Source of the DNA: Bacteroidales bacterium
Lineage (GTDB): Bacteria; Bacteroidota; Bacteroidia; Bacteroidales; JAAYJT01
Assembly (NCBI GenBank): GCA_012522795.1
Contig: JAAYJT010000057.1
Span: 1 to 44,806 of the forward strand
Length of the DNA stretch: 44,806 bases
Direction: 5' to 3'
A model generated the notes under the pieces. It made no database searches and was not told the origin of the DNA. It saw nothing but the letters and a program-made list of their open reading frames with translations. Shown here one piece after another: positions 34,541-43,418 of the stretch (position 1 is its first letter; every line of letters begins with the position of its first letter). A program made the translations under genes and the position numbers.

Positions 34541-35392
34541 ATGAAAAATATTGTTGTCGCCCTTGATTTTTCTGATTGCTCGGTAAATGCGTTGGAACAT
34601 GCAATTACCATTGCACAGAAAGGAAATTACGATATTAATCTGGTTTGGGTAAATAATCCAACTTTTACTAAAATTACGCTGTCGTCAGATAAAGCTGAAG
34701 AAATGCTTTCCGAAGTTAAATCCCAGTTTGATAAGCTTATTATTAAATACGGCAAGCTTTTGCCTAACAACAGTATTTTCTACAATATTCGTGAGGGTAA
34801 GGTTTATCATCAGGTGGCACTTGAAGCCAAAGAGAAAAGTGCAGTACTAATAGTTGCCGGCACTCATGGAACTTCGGGTTTTGAAGAGTTCTGGATTGGT
34901 AGTAATGCATATAGAATTGTAAGCCTGGCTCCTTGTCCAGTAATAACAATACGAGGAGGAGTATCAGTAAGCCGTGAACTTACCAAAATTGTTTTCCCTG
35001 TTGATTCAACACCTGAAACAAGGCAAAAAGCATTGTTCACATCTGATGTTGCCCATTTATTCAATGCAAAAGTACATATATTGGCACTTTATACTTCCGG
35101 CATATCATCTTTGCAGGAAAGTGTAAACGTGTTTGCTAATCAGATAAAAAAATTCTTTGATGATGAAAAAATTGAAAGTCAGCTTGAAAGTATGCGCACA
35201 GGGAATATTGCTAAAAGTACAATAGAATACGCAATGAGTATTGAGGCCAATCTTATTTCAATTATGACAGAACAGGAAACTTCAACAGCAAACCTGTGGC
35301 TTGGCACCTACGCACAACAAATCATCAATCATTCACCGATTCCGGTTTTAAGTATTCATCCAAAAGACCTCAACATAATATTAGGTCCTTGA
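34541..35392 (+). CDS. Tandem-domain universal stress protein (second copy)
   Basis: A 283-residue paralogue of the gene at 33094, with the same two-UspA-domain build. The first domain keeps VAGTHGTSGFEEFWIGSNAY. The second domain again has a degenerate nucleotide loop (MTEQETSTANLWLGTYAQQ). Near-identical blocks shared by the two proteins (IGSNAYRIVS, APCPVIT, FPVDSTPETR/LPIDSTPDTR) show a local duplication. It has its own promoter, so the two copies could be regulated separately. Confidence 0.9.
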   Translation: MKNIVVALDFSDCSVNALEHAITIAQKGNYDINLVWVNNPTFTKITLSSDKAEEMLSEVKSQFDKLIIKYGKLLPNNSIFYNIREGKVYHQVALEAKEKSAVLIVAGTHGTSGFEEFWIGSNAYRIVSLAPCPVITIRGGVSVSRELTKIVFPVDSTPETRQKALFTSDVAHLFNAKVHILALYTSGISSLQESVNVFANQIKKFFDDEKIESQLESMRTGNIAKSTIEYAMSIEANLISIMTEQETSTANLWLGTYAQQIINHSPIPVLSIHPKDLNIILGP

Positions 35393-35463
35393 TCGGAGAA
35401 TAGTTCTGATTATTTTAAAATCAAATTATTACCCCGATTTTTATAGCCAGGGATCATAATAGT

Positions 35464-36543
35464 TTAATAACGATCAATACAGTTTAAATCTTCAAAAGCT
35501 GTTTTTAGGCGCGCGACCATTGTTTTTTCACCTTCGCGCAACCAGGAACGGGGATCATAATATTTTTTATTAGGTTTATCGTCCCCCTCAGGATTTCCTA
35601 TCTGCCCCTGTAAATAATCATGATTTTTTGAATAATAGTTCTTAACGCCTTCCCAATATGCCCATTGAGTATCGGTATCTATATTCATTTTAATTACTCC
35701 ATACGAAATTGCTTCCCTTATTTCTTCACGGCTTGAACCGGAACCACCATGAAACACAAAATCAACCGGTTTCTCAGATGTATTAAATTTCTGACGAATA
35801 TATTCCTGGGAATTTTTCAGGATAATTGGCTCTAATCTTACATTTCCGGGTTTATAAACACCATGTACATTACCAAAAGAAGCAGCTATTGTGAAATTAT
35901 CGCTGATTGAGCTCAAAATTTTATAAGCTTCCGCTACTTCCGAAGGTTGTGTATATAGCCTTGAACTATCCACACCCGTATTGTCAACTCCATCTTCTTC
36001 GCCACCGGTAATTCCCAGTTCAATTTCAATTGAAATACCGATCTTATTCATTTTTTCAAAATATTCTTTACTGGTTTTAAGATTATCATGTAAATGGTCC
36101 TCTGATAAATCCAGCATATGACTGCTAAATAACGGGAAACCATTTTTATTGAAATGTTCCTGATTTGAAGCCAATAAACCATCTATCCATGGTAATAATT
36201 TTCGGGCGGCATGGTCAGTATGAAGAATAACAGGAATACCATAATATTTGGCAATATTATGAACATGTAATGCACCTGAAACGGCTCCTGCAATAGCAGC
36301 TTTTTGTCCGTCATTTGAAAGTGATTTACCACCAAAAAAATGCGCGCCTCCATTTGAAAACTGAATGATTACCGGAGAATTTACTTCACAGGCAGCTTCC
36401 AGAACAGCGTTTACTGAGTTAGTTCCCACTACATTAACTGCCGGTATTGCAAACTGATTTTCTTTTGCAATACGGTAAATAGTTTTAACATCTTTACCGG
36501 TAATAACTCCGGGAGCTATTTTACTACTGATTTTTTCTGACAT
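35464..36543 (-). CDS. fbaA: Class II fructose-bisphosphate aldolase
   Basis: Glycolytic and gluconeogenic enzyme splitting fructose 1,6-bisphosphate into two triose phosphates, zinc-dependent and cytoplasmic. The 359-residue length fits the class IIA (E. coli FbaA) type. Metal and active-site motifs are VILHTDHAARK, the ASFGNVHGVYKPGN segment and FVFHGGSGSSREEI, with MNIDTDTQWAYW near the C-terminus. It stands alone with a TAATTTTG box upstream. Confidence 0.97.
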   Translation of the reverse strand: MSEKISSKIAPGVITGKDVKTIYRIAKENQFAIPAVNVVGTNSVNAVLEAACEVNSPVIIQFSNGGAHFFGGKSLSNDGQKAAIAGAVSGALHVHNIAKYYGIPVILHTDHAARKLLPWIDGLLASNQEHFNKNGFPLFSSHMLDLSEDHLHDNLKTSKEYFEKMNKIGISIEIELGITGGEEDGVDNTGVDSSRLYTQPSEVAEAYKILSSISDNFTIAASFGNVHGVYKPGNVRLEPIILKNSQEYIRQKFNTSEKPVDFVFHGGSGSSREEIREAISYGVIKMNIDTDTQWAYWEGVKNYYSKNHDYLQGQIGNPEGDDKPNKKYYDPRSWLREGEKTMVARLKTAFEDLNCIDRY

Positions 36544-36590
36544 AGTTTTAATATTTTTTAAAAGTTTAAATATCTATTTTTTTGGTTCGA

Positions 36591-36598
36591 CAAAATTA
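36591..36598 (-). promoter_or_regulatory. Candidate -7 box of the aldolase gene
   Basis: TAATTTTG on the minus strand fits TAnnTTTG, 47 nt before the ATG. Confidence 0.4.
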
Positions 36599-36639
36599 CT
36601 ACTTTTTACCTGTTCATAATTGTTTTTATATGAACTCTG

Positions 36640-36861
36640 ATGATTCTCAATAAAATACTTACTGATAATAAATCCGATTCATCGGAAATTGTTAGAAAAA
36701 TATGTAACAGAAAAACTGTAAAAAGTGATATTTATCAGAATTTCACCGAAATACAAAAACCGGCTAACGAGATCCTTATCAATGTACCGGAAGATATAAA
36801 ACCGAAAAATTTTTATTTTGAACCGGTTCCAATTTATCTTACAAACAGGATATTCATTTAA
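36640..36861 (+). CDS. Small hypothetical protein (73 residues)
   Basis: I do not recognise it. It is a clean ATG-to-TAA frame in a gap between the aldolase gene and tRNA-Arg, with codon choice like its neighbours (GAA, CCG, AAA). The product is lysine/asparagine-rich in the first half and has a strand-like end (NFYFEPVPIYLTNRIFI). There is no signal peptide, membrane helix or cysteine cluster. No clear promoter is seen. It could be a real orphan gene or a chance frame. Confidence 0.4.
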   Translation: MILNKILTDNKSDSSEIVRKICNRKTVKSDIYQNFTEIQKPANEILINVPEDIKPKNFYFEPVPIYLTNRIFI

Positions 36862-36953
36862 TTAAGCTAATTTTCAAAAATCAATACTTTATAAAAAGAG
36901 AATAGGGGTTAAAATTAGGATGGCAAAAAAACCTGATATTTTCATAACCTTCT

Positions 36954-36961
36954 TATCTTTG
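36954..36961 (+). promoter_or_regulatory. -7 box of tRNA-Arg
   Basis: TATCTTTG fits TAnnTTTG and ends 10 nt before the mature tRNA 5' end. Confidence 0.5.
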
Positions 36962-36971
36962 TACCTTGTTT

Positions 36972-37045
36972 GGCCCCGTAGTTCAGTTGAATAGAACGTC
37001 AGATTCCGGTTCTGAAAGTCGGGGGTTTGAATCCCTCCGGGGTCA
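36972..37045 (+). tRNA. tRNA-Arg (anticodon CCG)
   Basis: A complete 74-nt cloverleaf: acceptor GGCCCCG with CGGGGTC (one G-U), D stem GTTC/GAAC, anticodon stem TCAGA/TCTGA around the loop TTCCGGT (anticodon CCG, reading CGG), and T stem GGGGG/CCCTC around TTTGAAT. The discriminator base is A, and CCA is not encoded. A promoter box precedes it and a terminator follows. Confidence 0.95.
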
Positions 37046-37050
37046 CAAAA

Positions 37051-37086
37051 AAGGGCAGCAAACTTGTGCTGTCCTTTGGTTTTTAA
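37051..37086 (+). terminator. Terminator after tRNA-Arg
   Basis: AAGGGCAGCA (37051-37060) pairs with TGCTGTCCTT (37067-37076), one G-U pair, followed by a T-rich tail on the plus strand. Confidence 0.75.
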
Positions 37087-37151
37087 GATTATCACTTCAA
37101 ACTTAAGTAATTTTGAATTGTTTATACGGTAGTAAACAAAAAATAAACGAA

Positions 37152-37355
37152 ATGAAAAAGAATGTTGGAACCATTGATGCAGTTATCAGATATATAATTG
37201 CTGTTGTACTTGCTGCTTTAATCTACATGAAGATACTTACCGGCACTTTAGCCATTATTGCAGGGATCGTTGCTGCGGCAATGCTATTGACCGGATTGTT
37301 CGGCTGGTGTGGGTTATATGCGCTTTTGGGAATTAATACATGCCGCAAAAAATAA
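37152..37355 (+). CDS. DUF2892 family small membrane protein
   Basis: A 67-residue protein starting MKKNVGTIDAVIRYII, with two hydrophobic helices (about residues 10-27 and 31-50) and the GWCGLYALLGINTC end typical of DUF2892 (the YgaP-like transmembrane domain). In some proteins this domain is fused to a rhodanese; here it stands alone. Function unknown. The ATG at 37152 is chosen over an upstream TTG. Confidence 0.88.
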   Translation: MKKNVGTIDAVIRYIIAVVLAALIYMKILTGTLAIIAGIVAAAMLLTGLFGWCGLYALLGINTCRKK

Positions 37356-37546
37356 TTCAAACTATTTGTGTTTAACTGTATATCATTGTCAGCAAACAAA
37401 TTAAACACATGTTTTTCATCCGAAAACAAAAAAGTTGTTCTATTTTATTGTTCTGGCATAAAATTAGTGAATAGATTATTCTTAAATAAAACTTTGTTTT
37501 TAACATTTTTTCTTAAAATTAATTAACGGATTTTATTTTCTTGTAT

Positions 37547-37554
37547 TAATTTTG
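37547..37554 (+). promoter_or_regulatory. -7 box of the first DUF1573 gene
   Basis: TAATTTTG fits TAnnTTTG. It lies 7 nt before the ATG at 37562 and 19 nt before the in-frame ATG at 37574, which favours the second start. Confidence 0.45.
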
Positions 37555-37573
37555 CGTTCTAATGACTTCTTAT

Positions 37574-38035
37574 ATGAAGAAATTTATTCCATACATAATC
37601 AACCTTCTGGTCTTTGTTCAATTCTCAGCCGGATCATTAGCGGGTCAAACACCTGACTCCGTGGATGGACCAAAAATTAAGTTCGACAAGGAAATCCATG
37701 ATTATGGGGATATTTATATGTATGGTGACGGAAATTGTATTTTCAAGTACACTAATACAGGAACCGAACCATTACTTTTAAATAATGTAAAAGCCGGATG
37801 TGGCTGCACAGTTCCTGACTGGTCGCGCAAGCCACTAATGCCGGGAGAAACAGCAAGTATTAAGGTGAGATATACAACCCTTAACCGTCCTCACAAAATA
37901 TACAGAAGTATAGTTGTTACATCAAATGCAGTAAACAAACCATCAGTAATTCTTAAACTGAAAGGAAAAGTAATAGAGCCACCTCCAGATAATTCACGAG
38001 GGGAGAATATTAATAAAAGCGATGGTTCTATTTAA
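37574..38035 (+). CDS. DUF1573 family secreted protein (first copy)
   Basis: A 153-residue protein with a signal peptide (MKKFIPYIINLLVFVQFSAG, cleavage after about residue 25), then one Ig-like DUF1573 domain. The hallmark GCGCTVPDW lies in the first half and VRYTTLNRPH follows. The frame can start at 37562, but the ATG at 37574 gives a better signal sequence and a normal leader. A close paralogue follows 88 nt downstream. The biological role of DUF1573 proteins is not settled. Confidence 0.85.
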   Translation: MKKFIPYIINLLVFVQFSAGSLAGQTPDSVDGPKIKFDKEIHDYGDIYMYGDGNCIFKYTNTGTEPLLLNNVKAGCGCTVPDWSRKPLMPGETASIKVRYTTLNRPHKIYRSIVVTSNAVNKPSVILKLKGKVIEPPPDNSRGENINKSDGSI

Positions 38036-38123
38036 AAATAGTTAATAAAAATTATCGTTATTCAAAATATAAACTTTAAACATTTAACAAATTTATCAAT
38101 TCATTAAATTAAACTCTACTACT

Positions 38124-38591
38124 ATGAAAAAGAAGCTTTTATTATTAGCCGGCACGCTTTTTATTATGTTCTCTTTTAGCACTTCAGGGTTCAGCCAAGA
38201 AGAGCCAAAAGTAAACGGTCCTCAGATATCTTTTGATAAGGAAACTCACGATTACGGTTCAATTCCTCTTAATGGAGATGGCAATTGTGTTTTCACATTC
38301 ACCAATATAGGAAATGAACCCCTTGTACTTTCAAATGTAAGAGCTGGATGCGGATGTACGGTTCCACAATGGCCACGTGAACCGGTTTTACCAGGCGAAA
38401 GTGCTGAAATCAAAGTGAGATATACAACCTTGAACAGACCCCATACCATCAACAAAACAATTGTTGTTACATCAAATTCTTTAAAAAAAGAAACAATCGT
38501 TTTAAGAATCAAAGGGCAGGTTGTTAACAATACACCAAAGACAACACCTGAAAAAGATCAGACTCCACTTTCAGCACCTACTCCAAAATAA
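38124..38591 (+). CDS. DUF1573 family secreted protein (second copy)
   Basis: A 155-residue paralogue of the preceding gene: signal peptide (residues 1 to about 25, ending SGFSQ), then a DUF1573 domain with GCGCTVPQW and the identical block VRYTTLNRPH. Its tail is a Thr/Pro/Lys-rich linker (TPKTTPEKDQTPLSAPTPK). The two genes are a tandem duplication. An intrinsic terminator follows at 38668-38702. Confidence 0.88.
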   Translation: MKKKLLLLAGTLFIMFSFSTSGFSQEEPKVNGPQISFDKETHDYGSIPLNGDGNCVFTFTNIGNEPLVLSNVRAGCGCTVPQWPREPVLPGESAEIKVRYTTLNRPHTINKTIVVTSNSLKKETIVLRIKGQVVNNTPKTTPEKDQTPLSAPTPK

Positions 38592-38667
38592 TATTGAAAA
38601 TTAAACTATCAAATAATTGATTTGGTAACTGATTTCCTATCATAGTGGACTTAATTGTAAATAATTA

Positions 38668-38702
38668 GGAAGCCACCTGGAAAGATACGGGTGGCTTTTC
38701 CT
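38668..38702 (+). terminator. Terminator after the DUF1573 pair
   Basis: GCCACC (38672-38677) pairs with GGTGGC (38690-38695), followed by TTTTC. It separates the DUF1573 genes from the T9SS cargo gene; the rest of the 279-nt gap shows nothing else that I can support. Confidence 0.7.
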
Positions 38703-38870
38703 ATTTGGAAAACTTGCAAACCCTAAAATTAAAAATACTAAAATTCTAAAACAACCCCCGATTAATTATTAATTTTGATGTTTAATTAAAAGCCTGGATG
38801 ACAATTCATCTATATTTATGAGCACATATCTTTTAACGATTTTTTTATTATTCAATTAAAATTTATAACC

Positions 38871-41800
38871 ATGAAGAAAAAAGTTTTACCCACTAAAGCA
38901 ATCAGTTTCATTCTGGTTTTATTATTACTTGGCTTAACATCTTACTCTCAGGAATTAATTGCTTACTGGAATTTTAATACCGGTGCCAACGGTACGCCCT
39001 GGAATGCACCAATACCAGCAAGTACCGGTGATGGTACAATAACCGCCGGAACATGGATATGGGGAAGTCTGGATTTCACGGATGGTTTTGGCGGAAGCAC
39101 ACAAAATGTCTTATTTGGCGATCCTGCCGGTGCATCTCTTAGTTTGCGAAGTAATGATATGAATGGCAACTATATTCAGTTTGAATTCAGTATGTCAGGA
39201 TTTGAAAATTTGGTTTTAAGTTACTGGACTCAAAAAACTGCAACAGGATTTAACAATAACCAATGGGCATGGAGTACTGATGGAGTTAATTTTACCAACT
39301 TTGGAGAAATAATCAGCCCTTCGTCAAGTCCCGGCACAGTAGTTACACTGGAGCTTTCAAATCTTAACTTGGCATCTATGGCCTATCTGCGATACACACT
39401 GGATGGTGCTACAGGAGCAACGGGCAATAACCGGATTGACAATGTTCAGATAAGCGCAACACAAATTGGAGGAATTTTGCCTCCTGCAAATCTCACAGCA
39501 CTTACAGTAAGCACATCTCAAATCAACCTTAATTGGGATAAAAACAGCAATCAGGATAATGTTTTAATAGCCTGGTCAAATAATGAAAACTTTGGTATCC
39601 CTACAGGTAATTATTCTGCAGGAGATCCCATCACTGGCGGAGGTACAGTATTGTATTTTGGTTCTGATGTTACGTTCAATCACACCGGGTTAACTCCTTA
39701 CACCAGATATTATTACAAAGCCTGGTCGAAAAGCGATGATAATTATTCTACAGGAATTACATCAAATGCCATCACCCATCGTGAGTCCGTTTATACTACA
39801 TTACCTTATTCTGAACCCTTCGACGGCGATCTCGGAGATTGTTACCCCTATACTGTATCCGGAATTAAACCATGGTATTTTTACTCTAATTCTGCTGCAG
39901 CTAATGGACATAGTGGACAAAGTCCTGAAGAACAATGGCTTATTCTCCCTGGGATTAATTTCGATAATTATTCAAATGAAGTTATGAACTTCAAAACCTT
40001 TGCACAGTATGGAATAAATAATGAGTCAAATTATCTAAAACTCTTTTATTCAACAGATTATCCCGGAACCGGAAATCCTGAGAATTCATCATGGACTCAA
40101 TTAAACTTTCAACAACCCATAGGAATTAATAATACCACAGAAGTAAGTGCATTTTCCGGAAACATTGATGTTTCAGGAATAATCGGGAATCAGGTTTTCA
40201 TTGCTTTTAAATATTATTCAACCACTGACCCAACACGATGGAGAGTTGATGACATTCATATTTATGAATCCGACTCACCAATGATCAACGTTGACCCAAT
40301 AAGTTTATATGGATTTACATATGAAATTGGCGAAGGACCTTCAAACGAACTGAGTTTTACAGTAAGCGGAGCAAATCTTACAGATAATATTACAATCACT
40401 CCCCCTGAGTATTACGAAATCTCAACTGTTAGCGGAACAGGTTTTACTCCGGCAAATCCTGTTGTTCTTCAGCAAATTAACGGAGTTATTGAAGGAATTC
40501 CGGTTTATGTACGTTTAATGGCAGATCTGGAAATTGGAAGTTATGATAACGAAACAATTGTAATAAGCTCACCGGAAGCTGCTTCAGTGAATGTTGTTTG
40601 CAATGGAACAGTCACTCCTCACATTGAGCTTCCATTAGTGATTAATGATCTGGATTTTGTTTATAATCAGGATTTCAATACACTCGCCTCTAGTGGCACA
40701 GGCAATCCATGGACTGACAACCAAACAATTAAAGGTTGGTATTGGCAAAGTCCGGGTGACAGAGATCCAAATGTAGCAGGTTATACCACTAACGATGGAA
40801 CTTCAAATTCAGCTTTTGCAACCAGTTTTGGAACTGTTGAAAGCAGCGACAGAGCTATGGGTGCAATTTCAGGTTCAAGCAACAGAAACTATTATCAGGG
40901 AGTTCAGTTTAAGAATAACACTGGATTTCCTATAAATCTATCAACTATTTATTTAAGCTATACCGGAGAACAATGGCGTCAAAATACTGATGCGCATGAG
41001 TTAAATTTCAGTTATGCTGTTTCGCCAACAATTATCACAGATATTAAAACAGGAAATTGGACAGAGAATTCAAACCTGACTTTTGTTGCTCCCCAAGCCG
41101 GTACTGAAGGGGCTTTGAACGGGAATCTGCCAGAAAATCGTACTGAATTTGTCAATATTCCTCTTGCAAATACAGGAGTATTGGGTGCAGGAGAATTTTT
41201 AATGTTAAGATGGGCAAAAACACAATCTTTCTCGCCCGGGCTTGCTATAGATGACTTCATGCTGAGCCTTTCTGAAATAACTGTGATAGCCAATCCATCA
41301 AACTTTAATGCTTCAACAGTCAGTATGTCAGAAATAAATCTGAGCTGGGAACTCAATTCAAATTCAAATACTGTAGTTCTTGCCTGGAGCAGTGATGGAA
41401 TCTTCGGTTCTGAGCCTGATACTCATATTCCGGGGCAAACTATTACCGGTGGAGGGACCGTAATGTATTTTGGTGCTAATACCTCAGCCGACCATGAAGA
41501 CCTGGAAGCAGGAACTACTTATTATTATAAAATATGGTCGTATAACGGAAGTAGTTATTCCACAGGGGTTACTGCACAGGCAACAACCTATGCTCTGCCG
41601 GCAATGACCGAACTTCCTTATAATGAAGTATTTGACAACGATCTTGGAGATTGCTATGTTTACAGTGTGTCAGGAGATACAAAAACCTGGAATTACAATA
41701 GTGCCAATAAAACAGCACAAATTAACGGACATAATTCAGGTGAAACCGAAGAAGACTGGCTGATTTTACCGGGGATTAATTTCAACAATTATCAAAATGA

Positions 41801-42350
41801 GGTGATGACTTTTGATTTATGGTGGAATTATGGTTCAGACGATGATGATAACTACCTTAAATTATTATACTCTACTGACTATCCCGGCACAGGTGATCCG
41901 TCATCAGCCAATTGGACAAGCATAGATTTTGAGAAACCTGCTGAAAGCAGTATATGGGATTCATCAGGAGAAATTGATCTTTCATCAGTGTCAGGATCAG
42001 CAGTTTACATTGGATTTAAATATCGCTACGAAGCAGGTAATTATAAATGGTGGCAGATAGATAATATTTTAATTACGGGCGAAGCTAATGGGACGGGTGA
42101 TATTATAAAAAAGCAAAGAATATTGAATATCAGTCCGAACCCCAGCTCAGGTATTGCCGTGCTAAATCTGCCGGATAAACCATGTGTAGTAAAGGTGTTC
42201 GATACAAAAGGGGTTCTTATGGTTCAAACCGAAACTACTGAACAAAAAACTACTCTCAACTTTGAGCTTTTGAAGAAAGGATTGTATTTAATTGATGTTG
42301 TTTCAATAGATGGGGAATTTCATGAAACAGTAAAACTAATTTTGAATTAA
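38871..42350 (+). CDS. Large multidomain T9SS-secreted protein with duplicated Fn3/adhesin modules
   Basis: A 1159-residue cell-surface or secreted protein. Order: signal peptide (1 to about 26, ending LTSYSQ); a jelly-roll-like N-terminal region; Fn3-like plus choice-of-anchor/cleaved-adhesin-type module (about 205-470); an Ig-like region (about 475-590); a second jelly-roll-like region (about 595-800); a second copy of the Fn3/adhesin module (about 807-1070); and a C-terminal type A T9SS sorting domain (about 1083-1159, beginning ILNISPNPSSG and containing VKVFDTKGVLM). The two modules share DLGDCYxYxVSG, EEQWLILPGINF and YSTDYPGTG-type blocks. The sorting domain is cleaved after export. 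Ligand unknown. Confidence 0.9.
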   Translation: MKKKVLPTKAISFILVLLLLGLTSYSQELIAYWNFNTGANGTPWNAPIPASTGDGTITAGTWIWGSLDFTDGFGGSTQNVLFGDPAGASLSLRSNDMNGNYIQFEFSMSGFENLVLSYWTQKTATGFNNNQWAWSTDGVNFTNFGEIISPSSSPGTVVTLELSNLNLASMAYLRYTLDGATGATGNNRIDNVQISATQIGGILPPANLTALTVSTSQINLNWDKNSNQDNVLIAWSNNENFGIPTGNYSAGDPITGGGTVLYFGSDVTFNHTGLTPYTRYYYKAWSKSDDNYSTGITSNAITHRESVYTTLPYSEPFDGDLGDCYPYTVSGIKPWYFYSNSAAANGHSGQSPEEQWLILPGINFDNYSNEVMNFKTFAQYGINNESNYLKLFYSTDYPGTGNPENSSWTQLNFQQPIGINNTTEVSAFSGNIDVSGIIGNQVFIAFKYYSTTDPTRWRVDDIHIYESDSPMINVDPISLYGFTYEIGEGPSNELSFTVSGANLTDNITITPPEYYEISTVSGTGFTPANPVVLQQINGVIEGIPVYVRLMADLEIGSYDNETIVISSPEAASVNVVCNGTVTPHIELPLVINDLDFVYNQDFNTLASSGTGNPWTDNQTIKGWYWQSPGDRDPNVAGYTTNDGTSNSAFATSFGTVESSDRAMGAISGSSNRNYYQGVQFKNNTGFPINLSTIYLSYTGEQWRQNTDAHELNFSYAVSPTIITDIKTGNWTENSNLTFVAPQAGTEGALNGNLPENRTEFVNIPLANTGVLGAGEFLMLRWAKTQSFSPGLAIDDFMLSLSEITVIANPSNFNASTVSMSEINLSWELNSNSNTVVLAWSSDGIFGSEPDTHIPGQTITGGGTVMYFGANTSADHEDLEAGTTYYYKIWSYNGSSYSTGVTAQATTYALPAMTELPYNEVFDNDLGDCYVYSVSGDTKTWNYNSANKTAQINGHNSGETEEDWLILPGINFNNYQNEVMTFDLWWNYGSDDDDNYLKLLYSTDYPGTGDPSSANWTSIDFEKPAESSIWDSSGEIDLSSVSGSAVYIGFKYRYEAGNYKWWQIDNILITGEANGTGDIIKKQRILNISPNPSSGIAVLNLPDKPCVVKVFDTKGVLMVQTETTEQKTTLNFELLKKGLYLIDVVSIDGEFHETVKLILN
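39481..40270 (+). repeat. Internal protein repeat, first copy (Fn3 + adhesin module)
   Basis: Encodes the module repeated at 41289-42080. Shared blocks include ITGGGTVLYFG, the YYYKAWS strand and WLILPGINFDNY. The copies are diverged at the DNA level, so the duplication is old. Confidence 0.8.
41289..42080 (+). repeat. Internal protein repeat, second copy (Fn3 + adhesin module)
   Basis: Second copy of the module at 39481-40270, with ITGGGTVMYFG, YYYKIWS and WLILPGINFNNY. It ends shortly before the sorting domain. Confidence 0.8.
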
Positions 42351-42371
42351 TACAGGGTACATTTTTAAATT

Positions 42372-42404
42372 AAAAAATCCGGCTTTCATGCCGGATTTTT
42401 TTTT
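42372..42404. terminator. Bidirectional terminator between convergent genes
   Basis: AATCCGGC (42376-42383) pairs with GCCGGATT (42390-42397) around a 6-nt loop, with A-runs before and a nine-T run after. It serves the T9SS cargo gene and probably the convergent coiled-coil gene. Confidence 0.85.
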
Positions 42405-42438
42405 GTACTTCATATATCAAAGTGCTCGAGGCGATCTT

Positions 42439-43350
42439 TTACTTTAAAGTGAATGATGTTTGCCCTATTTCATTATCACCATGGAAAATATTAACAACAT
42501 AAACACCTGTTTGCATAGGTTCAGCCTTGTTTCGGTTTATCCAGTCGGCGCAAACTTTCAATTCAGCATTCTGATAATCAACCTGACGCATTGCTGAATA
42601 CTGCAAAACATTATCATTAAATACAAAAGAATAGTCATCACCTAATCCTGCAACAAGGATTATATTATCAGGGCGTGCTATTCTCAGATACACATCTTTC
42701 ATACCCGAAGGAGCTATATTATTCTCAGCCAGTGAGAAACACACCCTTATAAGATCGGTGCGCCGTGCACGATCAGTTTCCGACTCTTTATTATGAACAC
42801 CCTTTAAATTAAGAGGGGTAGCCTTGATATTATAGGCTCTCAGTATTGCAGCTTCCTCAACTTTTTCAATTAGTGTTTCTTTGTCTTTCTGCAATTCCTT
42901 TGTCAAAGACCGCTCGTGTTCATATTTTGCCTTAACCTGCTCATTTTCAGCCTGAAGCTCCCTATTCAATGTATATAATGAATCCATCTGATGAAGATAT
43001 CCCTGAGAAATGACACGCAGTCGCTCAAGTTTACGCTGAACCTTAACATACTCCCATTGAGTATCCAGCAATTGCTTGATCTCTACTGCATTAACCTGAA
43101 TAATGCTATCTTTCTCTGCTAATAATTCAGTCAGATTCCCATATTCAGTTTTAATAGCTTCATGCTCGGTAAGCAATGAATCAAGCTCATATTGAAAAGC
43201 AAGCCGTTGAGCTTCTTTCTCAGCCTGGAGGTCACGAACCTTATTTGAGTTTTTAACAAGAAAAAAGACAAGAATAATAGCTAATAAAGCCAGTGCTGCA
43301 ATCACTATAATATTTAACAACGATGGCTTTTTATTTTCCTGTGCATTCAT
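42439..43350 (-). CDS. Coiled-coil inner-membrane protein of unknown function
   Basis: A 303-residue protein, not recognised by name. Residues 1-16 are polar, about 17-36 form one transmembrane helix (IIVIAALALLAIILVFFLVK), and about 40-185 are a long heptad-rich coiled coil. About 200-303 form a compact conserved-looking domain with strands (RTDLIRVCFSLAENNIAPSG, then TGVYVVNIFHGDNEIGQTSFTLK). The topology suggests a periplasmic coil and C-terminal head. It lies 68 nt downstream of the C69 dipeptidase gene on the same strand. A functional link between the two is only a guess. Confidence 0.7.
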   Translation of the reverse strand: MNAQENKKPSLLNIIVIAALALLAIILVFFLVKNSNKVRDLQAEKEAQRLAFQYELDSLLTEHEAIKTEYGNLTELLAEKDSIIQVNAVEIKQLLDTQWEYVKVQRKLERLRVISQGYLHQMDSLYTLNRELQAENEQVKAKYEHERSLTKELQKDKETLIEKVEEAAILRAYNIKATPLNLKGVHNKESETDRARRTDLIRVCFSLAENNIAPSGMKDVYLRIARPDNIILVAGLGDDYSFVFNDNVLQYSAMRQVDYQNAELKVCADWINRNKAEPMQTGVYVVNIFHGDNEIGQTSFTLK

Positions 43351-43418
43351 ATTTAAATGATGTAATTGATACTCCGGTAATTTATTAAGTTTTACTTAAA
43401 TCCTATATTCTATAAAAA

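Noticed and set aside
36889-37095. Minus-strand ORF over the tRNA
   Set aside because: It is the antisense reading of tRNA-Arg and its terminator; the 'protein' consists of translated tRNA arms.
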